A DNA stretch of 64,000 nt from Hyphomicrobiales bacterium (GCA_900466005.1 UEGQ01000001.1:62001-126000); one strand, 5' to 3'. Positions 17,244 through 26,268 are shown, counted from the first letter of the stretch. The notes: generated by a model not told the origin, from the sequence alone. Made by a program: numbers and translations.

Positions 17244-17269
17244 AACCTTTATCCGCTGCCCTTTGTTCC
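17244..17269 (-). promoter_or_regulatory. Putative RpoE2/EcfG promoter for the DUF892 gene
   Basis: Minus-strand GGAAC (17269-17265), 17 nt, then GGTT (17247-17244), ending 37 nt before the ATG at 17207. Same form (GGAAC-N19-TT) as the element in front of the 114-aa gene. Confidence 0.55.
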
Positions 17270-17299
17270 GGCCCTCAGACGCAGCAAGACGCCCGGCGG

Positions 17300-19156
17300 T
17301 CAATTCTTCGGAAGTGGCACAAGAGCCCGAAGGGCGTTCAAAATGACGGCAACGTCGATCACTTCCTGCAGGATCGCCCCTTCGACAGGGGGCAGATAAC
17401 CGAACGCTGCGAAAGCCATCGCCGTGAACGAAAGCCCAATTCCGACCGCTACGCTTTGCAGCGCGATCATGCGAGCACGGCGGGCAACGGAGACCGCGAT
17501 CGCCAACGGCCCGAGGTCATCGACCAGAAGCACGACATCGGCGGCCTCCGAGGAGGCGGCGGCACCTCGGGCTCCCATAGCGACACCCACGTCTGCGGCG
17601 GCAAGGGCCGGTGCGTCGTTCACCCCGTCGCCGATCATCATGACAGGAGCGCGTTCCCGCTCGCGCAATACGATCTCGACCTTGTCGGCGGGTGCCAGGT
17701 CGCCATGTGCCGTGTCGATCCCGAGCCTGTCGCCGACCGCCCGGACGACGTCCGCCCGATCGCCAGACGCCAGGACGAAACGAGAGACGTCGGCCTTGCG
17801 AAAGGCCGCGATCGTCGCCACGGCGTCGCTTCGAACCTGATCTGACAAAAGAATGATACCGGCGACCTCGTCGTCTATGCCGACCGCAACAACAGCCGAT
17901 CCGGGAGGGACGCTATCGCCGAGGTCATAGGGGTCGCCGGACCGGGAATGTTCCTTGACGAAAGTGCTGCCGCCTACGACCACGCGCCGTCCGTCCACGA
18001 TACCTTCGACGCCGCTTCCGGGCGTTTCGGCGACGTCCACCGGGTTGCTGAGGGTTAGTCCCCGCCCCTTGGCGGCCGCAACGAGGTTCTCGGCGCTGGC
18101 GTGATTGGATGCCTGGTCGAGCGAAGCAGCAAACCTAAGCATTTCGTGTGCATCGACACCGTTCATCGTGCGGATGTCAATGACACCGGCCCGACCGGTC
18201 GTCATGGTCCCCGTTTTATCGAGGATTGCCGTTCTTACCCGTGCCAGTGTTTCCAGCGCTCCGCCACTCTTGACCAGGACACCGATCGAAGCGGCACGCG
18301 ACATGCCCGAGATGATCGCCACAGGAACCGCGAGGATCAACGGGCAAGGCGTCGCGACAACCAGAACGGAGAGCGCCCGGAGCCGGTCGCCGGTCAGCCA
18401 CCAGGCTCCGCCCGCGATGATGACAGTCACGATCAGAAACCACAGGGCATAGCGGTCCGCCAGTCTTACCATCGGCGCCTTGCTGTCCTGCGCGCTCTTC
18501 ACGAGCTGGACGATGCCCGCATAGGTACTCTCGGCGGCAGGCAGAGCCGTGATCAGGTCGAAAGCCGCGCCGCAGCCGACACATCCGCTCGGCACCTGAT
18601 CACCCTCGAAAAACCGGACCGGCATGGACTCGCCCGTCAGGGCCGACATGTCGATGTCTGCCGAGGGAGCGGCAAGAACGCCGTCGACAGGGATCACCTC
18701 GCCGCGCCTGACGAGAATGCGATCCCCCGGCACGAGACGCTCGATCGGAACCTCTTCAAGCCCGTTACCACAGTAGCACATGGCCGTGCGGGCAACGCGT
18801 CCGAGCAGCGCCGTCATCTCACGACGCGCCCGGCCTTCGGCAAAATTCTCAAGCTGCTGCCCACCGGCATACATAAGCGCCACGATATTGGCAGCCAGCA
18901 TTTCGCCGAAGACGAGTGCTGCAGACATCGAGAGCGCAGCGACAACATCCAGCCCGAACTGCCGTTGCAAGAGGGAGCGAACGATCTCTGCCAAGAGCAC
19001 TGCAAGCACTACGGCGCCACCGGCAAACCAGAATAGCACCGCAAGGGAGGGAAAGTCCGACCATTGGGCGAAAGTGCCGGCAGCCAGTGTCAACAGAGAG
19101 AGGATAGCGAGGAGAGGTCTGCCATTCTTCTCAAGAAATCGCGACAGCGCGCTCAC
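17300..19156 (-). CDS. Heavy-metal P1B-type ATPase with TPCP membrane motif
   Basis: A 618-aa metal-exporting P-type ATPase. Landmarks: N-terminal transmembrane pairs, A-domain (DIDMSALTGES), the metal-site helix VVATPCPLILAVPVAIISG, the phosphorylation motif DKTGTMT, and the hinge MMIGDGVNDAPALAAADVGVAMG. No N-terminal HMA or His-rich domain is present, but two unusual Cys groups occur (MCYCGNG, and GCVGCG at the end of the A-domain). The motif TPCP differs from the CPC of copper/zinc pumps, so the metal is undetermined. The start is assigned to GTG 19156, which has AGGA 5 nt upstream and begins just before the first helix; longer readings add residues without signal. Confidence 0.88.
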   Translation of the reverse strand: MSALSRFLEKNGRPLLAILSLLTLAAGTFAQWSDFPSLAVLFWFAGGAVVLAVLLAEIVRSLLQRQFGLDVVAALSMSAALVFGEMLAANIVALMYAGGQQLENFAEGRARREMTALLGRVARTAMCYCGNGLEEVPIERLVPGDRILVRRGEVIPVDGVLAAPSADIDMSALTGESMPVRFFEGDQVPSGCVGCGAAFDLITALPAAESTYAGIVQLVKSAQDSKAPMVRLADRYALWFLIVTVIIAGGAWWLTGDRLRALSVLVVATPCPLILAVPVAIISGMSRAASIGVLVKSGGALETLARVRTAILDKTGTMTTGRAGVIDIRTMNGVDAHEMLRFAASLDQASNHASAENLVAAAKGRGLTLSNPVDVAETPGSGVEGIVDGRRVVVGGSTFVKEHSRSGDPYDLGDSVPPGSAVVAVGIDDEVAGIILLSDQVRSDAVATIAAFRKADVSRFVLASGDRADVVRAVGDRLGIDTAHGDLAPADKVEIVLRERERAPVMMIGDGVNDAPALAAADVGVAMGARGAAASSEAADVVLLVDDLGPLAIAVSVARRARMIALQSVAVGIGLSFTAMAFAAFGYLPPVEGAILQEVIDVAVILNALRALVPLPKN

Positions 19157-19271
19157 GTCTTCCTCACTGCATCGTTGAGCGCCGACCTGTTGCACCCGAG
19201 AGCTAAAGCTTGCTGGCGCGCACATTCCCTTGTAGACGCATTTGCAAGGGAAGCAATCTCCGGAATATGGA

Positions 19272-20462
19272 ATGATCATGGTAACCGAGGTGCCTCGCCG
19301 TCTGACCATTCTCGGTTCGACCGGCTCGATCGGCACAAACACGCTCGACGTCGTCCGCCAACTGGGAGGCCGCGACGCTTTCGAGATCATGGCGCTCACC
19401 GGGAATGGCAATATCGAGCTTCTGGCGGAACAGGCCCGGAGATTCGGCGCACGTCTCGCGGTGACGGCCGACGAGAACCGTTATGCAGCCCTGAAGGACG
19501 CGCTGTCCGGCAGCGGCATCGCGGTCGCGGCCGGCGTGAGCGGCCTCGACGAGGCAGCAGAGCTCGATGCCGATTGGGTGATGGCGGCAATCGTCGGGAC
19601 TGCCGGTCTCGCGCCGACTCTCCGTGCGGCTCGCCGCGGCGCCAATATCGCACTTGCCAACAAGGAATGCCTCGTCTCCGCCGGCGAGCTCTTCCTCGAC
19701 GCCGTCAGCACCGGTGGCGGGCTGCTGATCCCCGTCGACAGTGAGCATAGCGCCATCTTCCAGTGCCTCGACAAGAGCCAGCGGCATGCGCTGGAGAGGG
19801 TCATCCTGACCGCGTCAGGCGGACCGTTCCGCGCCTGCACCCGCGAAGAGATGTCGGGCGTAACGCTGCAAGCGGCGCGCGCTCATCCGAACTGGTCGAT
19901 GGGCCTGAAGATCTCCGTCGGCAGCGCCACGATGTTCAACAAGGCCTTCGAGATGATCGAAGCCAAGCATCTGTTCGGTGTCCGCCCCGACCAGATCGAG
20001 GTCGTCGTTCATCCGCAGTCCGTCATACATTCAATGGTGGGCTACGTTGACGGCTCCGTCATTGCACAGCTCGGCGTACCCGACATGCGCACCGCCATTG
20101 GATATGCCCTTTCCTACCCCGACCGATCTGCGCTCGACGTCGAACGGCTCGATTTTGCCAAGCTCGCACGGCTCGACTTCGAAGCGCCGGACGAGACACG
20201 CTTCCCGGCGCTCCGTCTCGCCCGAACGGCGCTCGAACGCGGCGGTCTTCAGGGTGCCGTCCTGAACGGCGCGGAGGAGGCCGCCTTCGCGGCCTTCGTC
20301 GCCGAACGGATCGGTTTCCTCGATATGGCGGACGTGGTCGAGGCGGTCATGGACCAGTTGGCGGGCCTAGGGTCCGCCGACGAAATCGCCGACGTCGTGC
20401 AGGCCGACGCGGAAGCGAGGCGGCGTGCCCGCGACGTGGTCAGCAAAATGGCAGCGGCCTGA
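19272..20462 (+). CDS. dxr: 1-deoxy-D-xylulose 5-phosphate reductoisomerase
   Basis: Second enzyme of the MEP isoprenoid pathway, NADPH- and metal-dependent, cytoplasmic. The sequence shows the dinucleotide site LTILGSTGSIGTNTLDVV, LANKECLVSAGE, the metal/substrate block VDSEHSAIFQCL, the flexible-loop region TASGGPFR, HPNWSMGLKISVGSATMFNKAFEMIEA, and the VHPQSVIHSMV motif. Start taken at ATG 19272; the ATG two codons later is equally possible. It stands alone here, not beside uppS/cdsA as in many proteobacteria. Convergent with the serine hydrolase gene. Confidence 0.95.
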   Translation: MIMVTEVPRRLTILGSTGSIGTNTLDVVRQLGGRDAFEIMALTGNGNIELLAEQARRFGARLAVTADENRYAALKDALSGSGIAVAAGVSGLDEAAELDADWVMAAIVGTAGLAPTLRAARRGANIALANKECLVSAGELFLDAVSTGGGLLIPVDSEHSAIFQCLDKSQRHALERVILTASGGPFRACTREEMSGVTLQAARAHPNWSMGLKISVGSATMFNKAFEMIEAKHLFGVRPDQIEVVVHPQSVIHSMVGYVDGSVIAQLGVPDMRTAIGYALSYPDRSALDVERLDFAKLARLDFEAPDETRFPALRLARTALERGGLQGAVLNGAEEAAFAAFVAERIGFLDMADVVEAVMDQLAGLGSADEIADVVQADAEARRRARDVVSKMAAA

Positions 20463-20480
20463 CGTCTTCTCTGAGGGACT

Positions 20481-21602
20481 TCAGGCCTCCACGTATATGG
20501 CCCTTCTGATCCGTTCCGGGTAAAGCCCCATGCAGCCCTCGAGCGCGGTGTTCGTCAGGTTGACGACCGTGAGCTTGCGGGCAGGATCGATGAACCAGGT
20601 GCCACCATAGACGCCGCCCCAGCGGATCGCACCGGCCGGCAGGCAGGTGCCCGCCAGTGCCGAGTCGGAGATGATCCCACCCAGGTATCCGAAACGCATT
20701 CCCGGATCGCCCGCGACGTCGCCAATCTGGTTTGAAAGAGCGGCCGCCGCCGTCTCCGGTGATACGATCGGGCTGCCTCCCTGACGGAACGCCTCGAGCA
20801 GATTCAGAATGTCGCCTGCCGTACCGGCCATCCCCGCGCCCCCGGACTGGAAAGCCTTCGGATTGAATATCCGTCCGGGGGAGAAGGGTGCGCGCCACTC
20901 CGCCTCGTCTCCGGGGATCCAGGGGTCAGGCATCCTTATGGGCCGCCCCGTCCCGTCCGCATAGGCGATCGACAGGCGCTTCGGATCGGTCACATGAAAG
21001 CGGGCGTCGTCCATTCGCAGCGGACCGGCGACATAGTGGATGACCGCCGTTTCCAGGGAGCCGCGATGTACGGAGGCGATCAAAGCACCGAGAATGTCGG
21101 TGGCATGGGAATAGGCCCAGCGGCCGCCGGGCTCAAAGGCGAGCGGCACGGCATTGCAGCGGCTGAAATTTTCCTCGAGCGTCAGATCCGTATTGGAGAG
21201 GCCGAGGCTCACCGCTCGCTCCGGCGGAAGAACTTCCAGCGCAGGATCGTAGACGAGCCCCGAGGTGTGGGTCAGCAGATGATGGACCGTGATCCGCGGC
21301 TCGCGCCCGTCGGGTGTCCTCGGGCGAAACCATGGCAGAAAATCCGAAACAGCATCGTCCGTGCGAAACAATCCCGCCTCGATCATCGCCAGGGCTGTCG
21401 CGGCAACGATCGGCTTGGTCACCGATGCAAAGCGGAAGATGGTGTCGAGGCTGACCGGGATTTGCGCTTCGCGGTCGGCGTATCCTGCAGCCTTGCGAAG
21501 AAGTGGTGCTCCATCCTGGTAGACGAGGACGACCGCGCCAACAACCTGCTCTTCACTTATGGCCTCATCGACCACCCGGCCGACACGCTCGGCAATGCCC
21601 AT
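20481..21602 (-). CDS. Beta-lactamase-fold serine hydrolase (class C/esterase-like)
   Basis: A 373-aa member of the beta-lactamase/transpeptidase-like family. The nucleophile motif S-V-T-K is in RFASVTKPIVAATAL (about residue 60), followed by VHHLLTHTSGLVYDP and a Y-S-H-A-like second motif in GGRWAYSHATDILGA. An RWGGVYGGTWFIDP segment occupies the place of the third (HTG/KTG-type) motif. No signal peptide is visible, which argues for a cytoplasmic esterase or amidase over a secreted beta-lactamase. The substrate cannot be inferred. It lies downstream of hemA, beyond the hemA terminator. Confidence 0.85.
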   Translation of the reverse strand: MGIAERVGRVVDEAISEEQVVGAVVLVYQDGAPLLRKAAGYADREAQIPVSLDTIFRFASVTKPIVAATALAMIEAGLFRTDDAVSDFLPWFRPRTPDGREPRITVHHLLTHTSGLVYDPALEVLPPERAVSLGLSNTDLTLEENFSRCNAVPLAFEPGGRWAYSHATDILGALIASVHRGSLETAVIHYVAGPLRMDDARFHVTDPKRLSIAYADGTGRPIRMPDPWIPGDEAEWRAPFSPGRIFNPKAFQSGGAGMAGTAGDILNLLEAFRQGGSPIVSPETAAAALSNQIGDVAGDPGMRFGYLGGIISDSALAGTCLPAGAIRWGGVYGGTWFIDPARKLTVVNLTNTALEGCMGLYPERIRRAIYVEA

Positions 21603-21620
21603 AACCTGTAGTCTCCAAAT

Positions 21621-21652
21621 GAAAAATGCGGATCATGTGACATGATCCGCAT
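21621..21652 (-). terminator. Rho-independent terminator of hemA
   Basis: A perfect 12-bp inverted repeat (21626-21637 with 21641-21652, 3-nt loop), followed on the minus strand by TTTTTC. It starts 26 nt after the hemA stop codon. Confidence 0.9.
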
Positions 21653-21677
21653 CGAAATGGAAACGGCAACTGGTCGG

Positions 21678-22892
21678 TCAGGCGACGGCGCGGGCGAGAG
21701 CGCAGCGCGACCACAGCTGGTGCAGGGCGCCGACGAGTTTCTCGAGATCATCGTCGGAATGCAGCGGCGTCGGGGTGATGCGCAGGCGCTCGGTCTTCTT
21801 GGGCACCGTGGGATAGTTGATCGGCTGCACATAGATGCCGAAGTTGTCGAGCAAGAGGTCGGAGATCCATTTGCACTTGGCCGCGTCACCCACGATGACC
21901 GGCACGATATGGCTCGGGTTGACCATGTGCGGGATGCCGCGAGCGTCGAGCATCGCTCGCAGGCGACGGACACGCTCCTGATGGGCGAAGCGCTCGATCT
22001 GACTGGTCTTCAGATGGCGGATCGATGCCACCGCGCCCGCGGCCAGCGCCGGCGGCAGCGCCGTTGTGAAGATGAAGCCTGAGGCGAACGAACGAACAAA
22101 GTCGCAGAGCGCCGCGGAGGCCGCGATATAGCCACCCATGACGCCGAACGCCTTGCCGAGCGTGCCTTCAATGACCGTCAGACGGTGCATGAGGCCTTCG
22201 CGCTCCGCAATGCCACCACCACGCGCGCCATACATGCCGACAGCGTGGACCTCGTCCAGGTAGGTCATCGCACCGTACTTGTCGGCGAGATCGCAGATCT
22301 CCTTGATGGGGGCGATGTCGCCGTCCATCGAATACACGGATTCGAAGGCGATGAGCTTGGGGGCGTTCGGGTCAGCCGCGGCGAGCTTCGCCTCGAGGTC
22401 CTTCACGTCATTGTGCTTCCAGATGACACGCTCGCATTTGGCATAACGGATGCCTTCGATCATGGACGCATGGTTGAGCGCGTCGGAGAAAATAATGAGG
22501 CCGGGGATTTTCTGACCGAGGGTGCCGAGTGTCGCCCAGTTCGAAATATAGCCGGACGTGAAGATCAGCGCCGATTCCTTGCCGTGCAGGTCGGCAAGCT
22601 CGCGCTCGAGGAGGACGTGGTAATGGTTGGTGCCGGAAATATTCCGCGTGCCTCCCGCACCCGCGCCACAGTGATCGATGGCCTCTTTCATGGCTTCGAT
22701 CACCGTCGGATTCTGTCCCATGCCGAGATAGTCGTTGGAGCACCAGACGGTGACTTCCTGCTCACCCTGCTCCGTGTAGCGGGTGGCTCGCGGGAAGTTG
22801 CCCCTCTGTCTTTCAAGATCGGCAAAGACGCGGTACCGGCCTTCTTCATGCAGGCCCGCCAATTCGCTCTTGAAAAACGCTTCGAAGTCCAT
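21678..22892 (-). CDS. hemA: 5-aminolevulinate synthase
   Basis: Condenses glycine and succinyl-CoA to 5-aminolevulinate with PLP; first step of tetrapyrrole synthesis by the C4 route of alphaproteobacteria. 404 aa from [14 protein letters not shown]. Landmarks: [23 protein letters not shown], the aldimine-stabilising region [10 protein letters not shown] and the PLP-lysine segment [16 protein letters not shown]. An ATG 8 codons further upstream exists, but 22892 matches the usual rhizobial length. A FNR/FixK-type box lies about 150 nt upstream and a strong terminator follows. It supplies precursors for both heme and the cobalamin pathway represented by cobS/cobT. Confidence 0.97.
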   Translation of the reverse strand: MDFEAFFKSELAGLHEEGRYRVFADLERQRGNFPRATRYTEQGEQEVTVWCSNDYLGMGQNPTVIEAMKEAIDHCGAGAGGTRNISGTNHYHVLLERELADLHGKESALIFTSGYISNWATLGTLGQKIPGLIIFSDALNHASMIEGIRYAKCERVIWKHNDVKDLEAKLAAADPNAPKLIAFESVYSMDGDIAPIKEICDLADKYGAMTYLDEVHAVGMYGARGGGIAEREGLMHRLTVIEGTLGKAFGVMGGYIAASAALCDFVRSFASGFIFTTALPPALAAGAVASIRHLKTSQIERFAHQERVRRLRAMLDARGIPHMVNPSHIVPVIVGDAAKCKWISDLLLDNFGIYVQPINYPTVPKKTERLRITPTPLHSDDDLEKLVGALHQLWSRCALARAVA

Positions 22893-23042
22893 CGCCAAGC
22901 TCCAGTATGTCCACATCCCTTTTGGGATCGTCGGGGCGTGCGGTCAACCCCGGCATTGTAAATTCGTTCTAAACTGCGACAAAAGGCGCCGGCCCTAAGT
23001 CCCTTCAGAACACACTGCTACGCGATCGCGGCGCCCTCAGAT

Positions 23043-23056
23043 TTGATCTACGTCAA
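23043..23056 (-). promoter_or_regulatory. FNR/FixK-type anaerobox upstream of hemA
   Basis: TTGATCTACGTCAA fits TTGAT-N4-(A/G)TCAA, the binding site of FNR/FixK/FnrN regulators. It is centred about 157 nt upstream of the hemA start, in the space between the cox terminator and hemA. hemA is a known oxygen-regulated target in several alphaproteobacteria. Activity here is inferred, not shown. Confidence 0.6.
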
Positions 23057-23059
23057 GCA

Positions 23060-23092
23060 GCAAAAGGAAAGGGCGGCCGCCGCCGCCCTTTC
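23060..23092 (-). terminator. Rho-independent terminator of the cox operon
   Basis: A perfect 11-bp inverted repeat: 23067-23077 pairs with 23082-23092 around a 4-nt loop, followed on the minus strand by CTTTTGC. It lies 17 nt after the coxM stop. Confidence 0.85.
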
Positions 23093-23109
23093 GTCGATCT
23101 ATCGTCGTC

Positions 23110-23904
23110 TCAACACGCGGCGACTGCACGCTTGGCCATGACACGGATAAGGTTTGCCCGGTACTCGGCGCTACAGTGCATGTCCGACATGAGATCGTCC
23201 GTGTCGACCGCCACGTTGGAGACCGCCTCCGGAGCCCAGTTGGCCGACAAGGCCGCTTCCATCCCCTCGTGACGGAAGACGCCGTTCGAGCCGGCCCCCG
23301 TCACGGCGACCCGAACGCCACCGTCCCCCTTGGAGACGAAGACGCCCGTCATCGCGAAGCGGGACGCCGGGTTGGAGAACTTCATGTAAGCCGCCTTTTC
23401 CGGTACCTGGAACCGCACCGCGGTGATGACCTCACCATTCTCGAGGGCTGTTTCGAACAGCCCTCGGAAGAAGTCGTCTGCGGCGATCTCGCGACGGTCC
23501 GTCACGATGGTCGCACCGAGCCCCAGCATGGCGGCCGGATAGTCCGCCGCCGGATCGTTGTTGGCGATCGAACCGCCAATGGTGCCGAGGTGCCGCACAT
23601 GCGGATCGCCGATCATTCCGGCCAGGTTGCAGATCGCCGGGCAGACCGATCGCAGGAGGTCGGACGAGGCGACCTCCATATGCGTGACTCCGGCACCGAT
23701 CGTCACGTTACGGCCATCGACACGGATCCCTTTGAGCGAGGGAATGTGGCGAAGATCGATGAGATCGCTCGGCTGCGCAAGCCTCTGCTTCATGGTGGCG
23801 ACCAATGTCTGGCCACCTGCCACATACTTGCCGTCCTCTGTTGCGGCGATAAGCCTGCCCGCCTCCTCGACCGAGGAGGCGCGATGGTAATTCGTTGCGT
23901 ACAT
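23110..23904 (-). CDS. coxM: Form II carbon monoxide dehydrogenase-like medium subunit (FAD)
   Basis: FAD-binding subunit of a molybdenum hydroxylase of the CODH/xanthine oxidase family, 264 aa. FAD motifs are YVAGGQTLVATM (AGGQ) and HLGTIGGSIANNDPAADYPA (TIGGS). It passes electrons from the iron-sulfur subunit to the acceptor. Third gene of a coxS-coxL-coxM operon on the minus strand, 15 nt after coxL. The S-L-M order is the one associated with form II enzymes, whose physiological substrate is uncertain. Confidence 0.9.
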   Translation of the reverse strand: MYATNYHRASSVEEAGRLIAATEDGKYVAGGQTLVATMKQRLAQPSDLIDLRHIPSLKGIRVDGRNVTIGAGVTHMEVASSDLLRSVCPAICNLAGMIGDPHVRHLGTIGGSIANNDPAADYPAAMLGLGATIVTDRREIAADDFFRGLFETALENGEVITAVRFQVPEKAAYMKFSNPASRFAMTGVFVSKGDGGVRVAVTGAGSNGVFRHEGMEAALSANWAPEAVSNVAVDTDDLMSDMHCSAEYRANLIRVMAKRAVAAC

Positions 23905-23919
23905 GGTCTCCGTCCCCCT

Positions 23920-26268
23920 TTAGATCTGAGCCTGCACGGCGCGCCAGACGGCCTGCGGCGTGGCCGGCATGTTCAGGTGATTGTTGCCGATCGCATCGGT
24001 GATGGCGTTGATGAGCGCCGGCGGCGAACCGATAGCCCCGGCCTCCCCGCATCCCTTGATACCGAGCGGGTTGCCCGGACAGGGCGTGCACTGATGCGAG
24101 ACGTTGAAGGATGGCAGGTCGTCCGCTCGCGGCATGGCGTAATCCATGAAGCTTGCAGTCAGCAACTGACCCGTTGCGGGATCGTATTCGACGTTTTCGA
24201 GCAGCGCCTGACCGATGCCCTGTGCGATGCCGCCGTGCACCTGCCCCTCGACGATCATGGGATTGATGATGTTGCCGAAATCGTCGGCTGCGACGAACTG
24301 GATGATGGTTGTCTTGCCGGTCTCCGGGTCGACCTCCACCTCACAGATGTAGCAGCCGGCCGGGAAGGTGAAGTTCGACGGGTCGTAGAAAGCGCTTTCC
24401 TTCAGGCCCGGCTCCATGCCGGCCGGCAGATTGTGCGCGGTGTAGGCGGCAAGCGCCACTTGGAACCAAGGTAGCGACTTGTCGGTACCAGCCACTTTCA
24501 GTTCGCCGTTCTCGACGACTATGTCGCTCTCGTCGGCCTCCATCAGGTGCGCGGCGATCTTCTTGGCCTTCGCCTCGACCTTGTCGAGCGCCTTGACGAT
24601 CGCCGACATGCCGACGGCCCCGGAACGGGAACCATAGGTACCCATACCCATCTGCACCTTGTCGGTATCGCCGTGAACGATCGATATGCTGTCGATCGAA
24701 ACCCCGAGACGATCCGCAACGAGCTGGGCGAAGGTCGTTTCATGACCCTGGCCGTGGCTGTGCGAACCCGTCAGCACCTCGATCGTGCCGACCGCGTTCA
24801 CCCTGACTTCCGCCGATTCCCAGAGACCGACGCCAGCACCGAGCGAGCCGACGGCCTGTGACGGGGCGATACCGCACGCCTCGATATAGCAGCTCATACC
24901 GATCCCGCGCCTCATGCCTCGGCGCTCGGCCTCCGCACGGCGCACCGGGAAGCCGTTCCAGTCTGCGGCAGCCATTGCCGCCTCTAGCGACGCTTCATAG
25001 TCACCGGCGTCGTAGGCCATGATGACCGGCGTCTGATAGGGGAAGCTGCGGATGAAGTTCTTCCGGCGGAGTTCCGCAGGGGAGAGACCGAGTTCCCTCG
25101 CCGCGGTCTCCACCGTCCGCTCGAGCAGGTAGGTTGCTTCAGGACGTCCGGCTCCGCGGTAGGCATCAACCGGCACCGTGTTGGTGTAGACGGTCCGGAC
25201 ATTGCAGTGGATAGCAGGAATTGCGTACTGACCGGAAAGCAGGGTCGCGTAGAGATAGGTCGGCACCGAGGATGAGAAGAGTGACATATAGGCGCCGAGA
25301 TTGGCAATCGTGTCCACCTTCAGGCCGGTGATGTGGTTGTCCTTGTCGAAGGCCATCTTGACCTTCGACACATGGTCGCGGCCGTGGGCGTCCGTCATGA
25401 AGGCTTCCGAACGGTCGGCCGTCCACTTGACCGGAACTCCGGTCTTCTTGGAGGCCCAGAGACAGACGATTTCCTCGGGGTAGATATAGATCTTCGATCC
25501 GAAGCCACCACCGACATCGGGCGCAATGACCCTCAGCTTGTTCTCCGGTGCCACGTTATAGAACGCGCTCATTACGAGGCGGGCCACGTGTGGGTTCTGG
25601 CTGGTCGTGTAGCAGGTGTAATGATCCTCGGCCGCATCATAGATTCCGAGTGCCGCGCGCGGCTCCATTGCGTTCGGAGAAAGGCGGTTGTTGCGGATCT
25701 CGATTTCCGTGACGTGGGCCGCCTCCGCAATCGCCTTGTCGGCCGCCGAGCTGTCGCCGATCTCCCAGTCGAAGATCAGATTACCGGGCGCTTCCGGATG
25801 AATTTGCGGCGCCCCTTCGCGGAGTGCACTGACGGCGTCCGTGACGATCGGCAGTTCCTCGTAGTCGACGACGACGGCTTCGGCGGCGTCACGCGCCTCG
25901 GCGACCGAATCGGCAATAACCACCGCAACCGCATCACCGACATAACGCACCGTGTCATGGGCGAGCGGACGCCATGCACCCATCTTCATGGGCGAACCGT
26001 CCTTGGAATGGATCATCCAGCCACAGATCAGGTTGCCGATCCCGTCGGCCAGCAATTGTTTGCCGTCGAGGACGTCGATTACCCCCGGCATTGCCTTGGC
26101 GGCGCTCGTGTCCATGCCCGTGACGCGGGCATGCGCATACGGCGAGCGCACGAAATAGGCATACTTCATGCCCGGGACGACCATGTCGTCCGTGTAGCGC
26201 CCCTTACCCGTCAGAAATCGCTTGTCTTCCTTGCGCGCGACGCGCGCCCCAATTCCTTCAACACCCAT
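23920..26268 (-). CDS. coxL: Form II carbon monoxide dehydrogenase-like large subunit (Mo-MCD)
   Basis: Catalytic molybdopterin-cytosine-dinucleotide subunit, 782 aa. The active-site loop reads AYRGAGR (at about residue 370), which defines form II (BMS) CoxL; form I CO dehydrogenases have AYxCSFR with the copper-binding Cys. Other landmarks: DVGGGFGSK, SGSRG-type YGSRSGAVGMSAI, and the catalytic Glu in GCGEAGAIGSPPALINAI (about residue 743). Because the copper ligand is absent, CO may not be the real substrate; aldehydes or N-heterocycles are alternatives. Between coxS (79 nt upstream) and coxM. Confidence 0.93.
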   Translation of the reverse strand: MGVEGIGARVARKEDKRFLTGKGRYTDDMVVPGMKYAYFVRSPYAHARVTGMDTSAAKAMPGVIDVLDGKQLLADGIGNLICGWMIHSKDGSPMKMGAWRPLAHDTVRYVGDAVAVVIADSVAEARDAAEAVVVDYEELPIVTDAVSALREGAPQIHPEAPGNLIFDWEIGDSSAADKAIAEAAHVTEIEIRNNRLSPNAMEPRAALGIYDAAEDHYTCYTTSQNPHVARLVMSAFYNVAPENKLRVIAPDVGGGFGSKIYIYPEEIVCLWASKKTGVPVKWTADRSEAFMTDAHGRDHVSKVKMAFDKDNHITGLKVDTIANLGAYMSLFSSSVPTYLYATLLSGQYAIPAIHCNVRTVYTNTVPVDAYRGAGRPEATYLLERTVETAARELGLSPAELRRKNFIRSFPYQTPVIMAYDAGDYEASLEAAMAAADWNGFPVRRAEAERRGMRRGIGMSCYIEACGIAPSQAVGSLGAGVGLWESAEVRVNAVGTIEVLTGSHSHGQGHETTFAQLVADRLGVSIDSISIVHGDTDKVQMGMGTYGSRSGAVGMSAIVKALDKVEAKAKKIAAHLMEADESDIVVENGELKVAGTDKSLPWFQVALAAYTAHNLPAGMEPGLKESAFYDPSNFTFPAGCYICEVEVDPETGKTTIIQFVAADDFGNIINPMIVEGQVHGGIAQGIGQALLENVEYDPATGQLLTASFMDYAMPRADDLPSFNVSHQCTPCPGNPLGIKGCGEAGAIGSPPALINAITDAIGNNHLNMPATPQAVWRAVQAQI

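Noticed and set aside
13241..19300. Duplicated tRNA-Arg 3' end as an attachment-site repeat
   Set aside because: No copy of the tRNA 3' sequence was found by eye between the tRNA and dxr, and no integrase gene is present.
19272..20462. dxr as a second, horizontally acquired copy because it is not beside uppS/cdsA
   Set aside because: Copy number cannot be judged from one window. A stand-alone dxr next to hemA is, as far as I recall, normal in Sinorhizobium.
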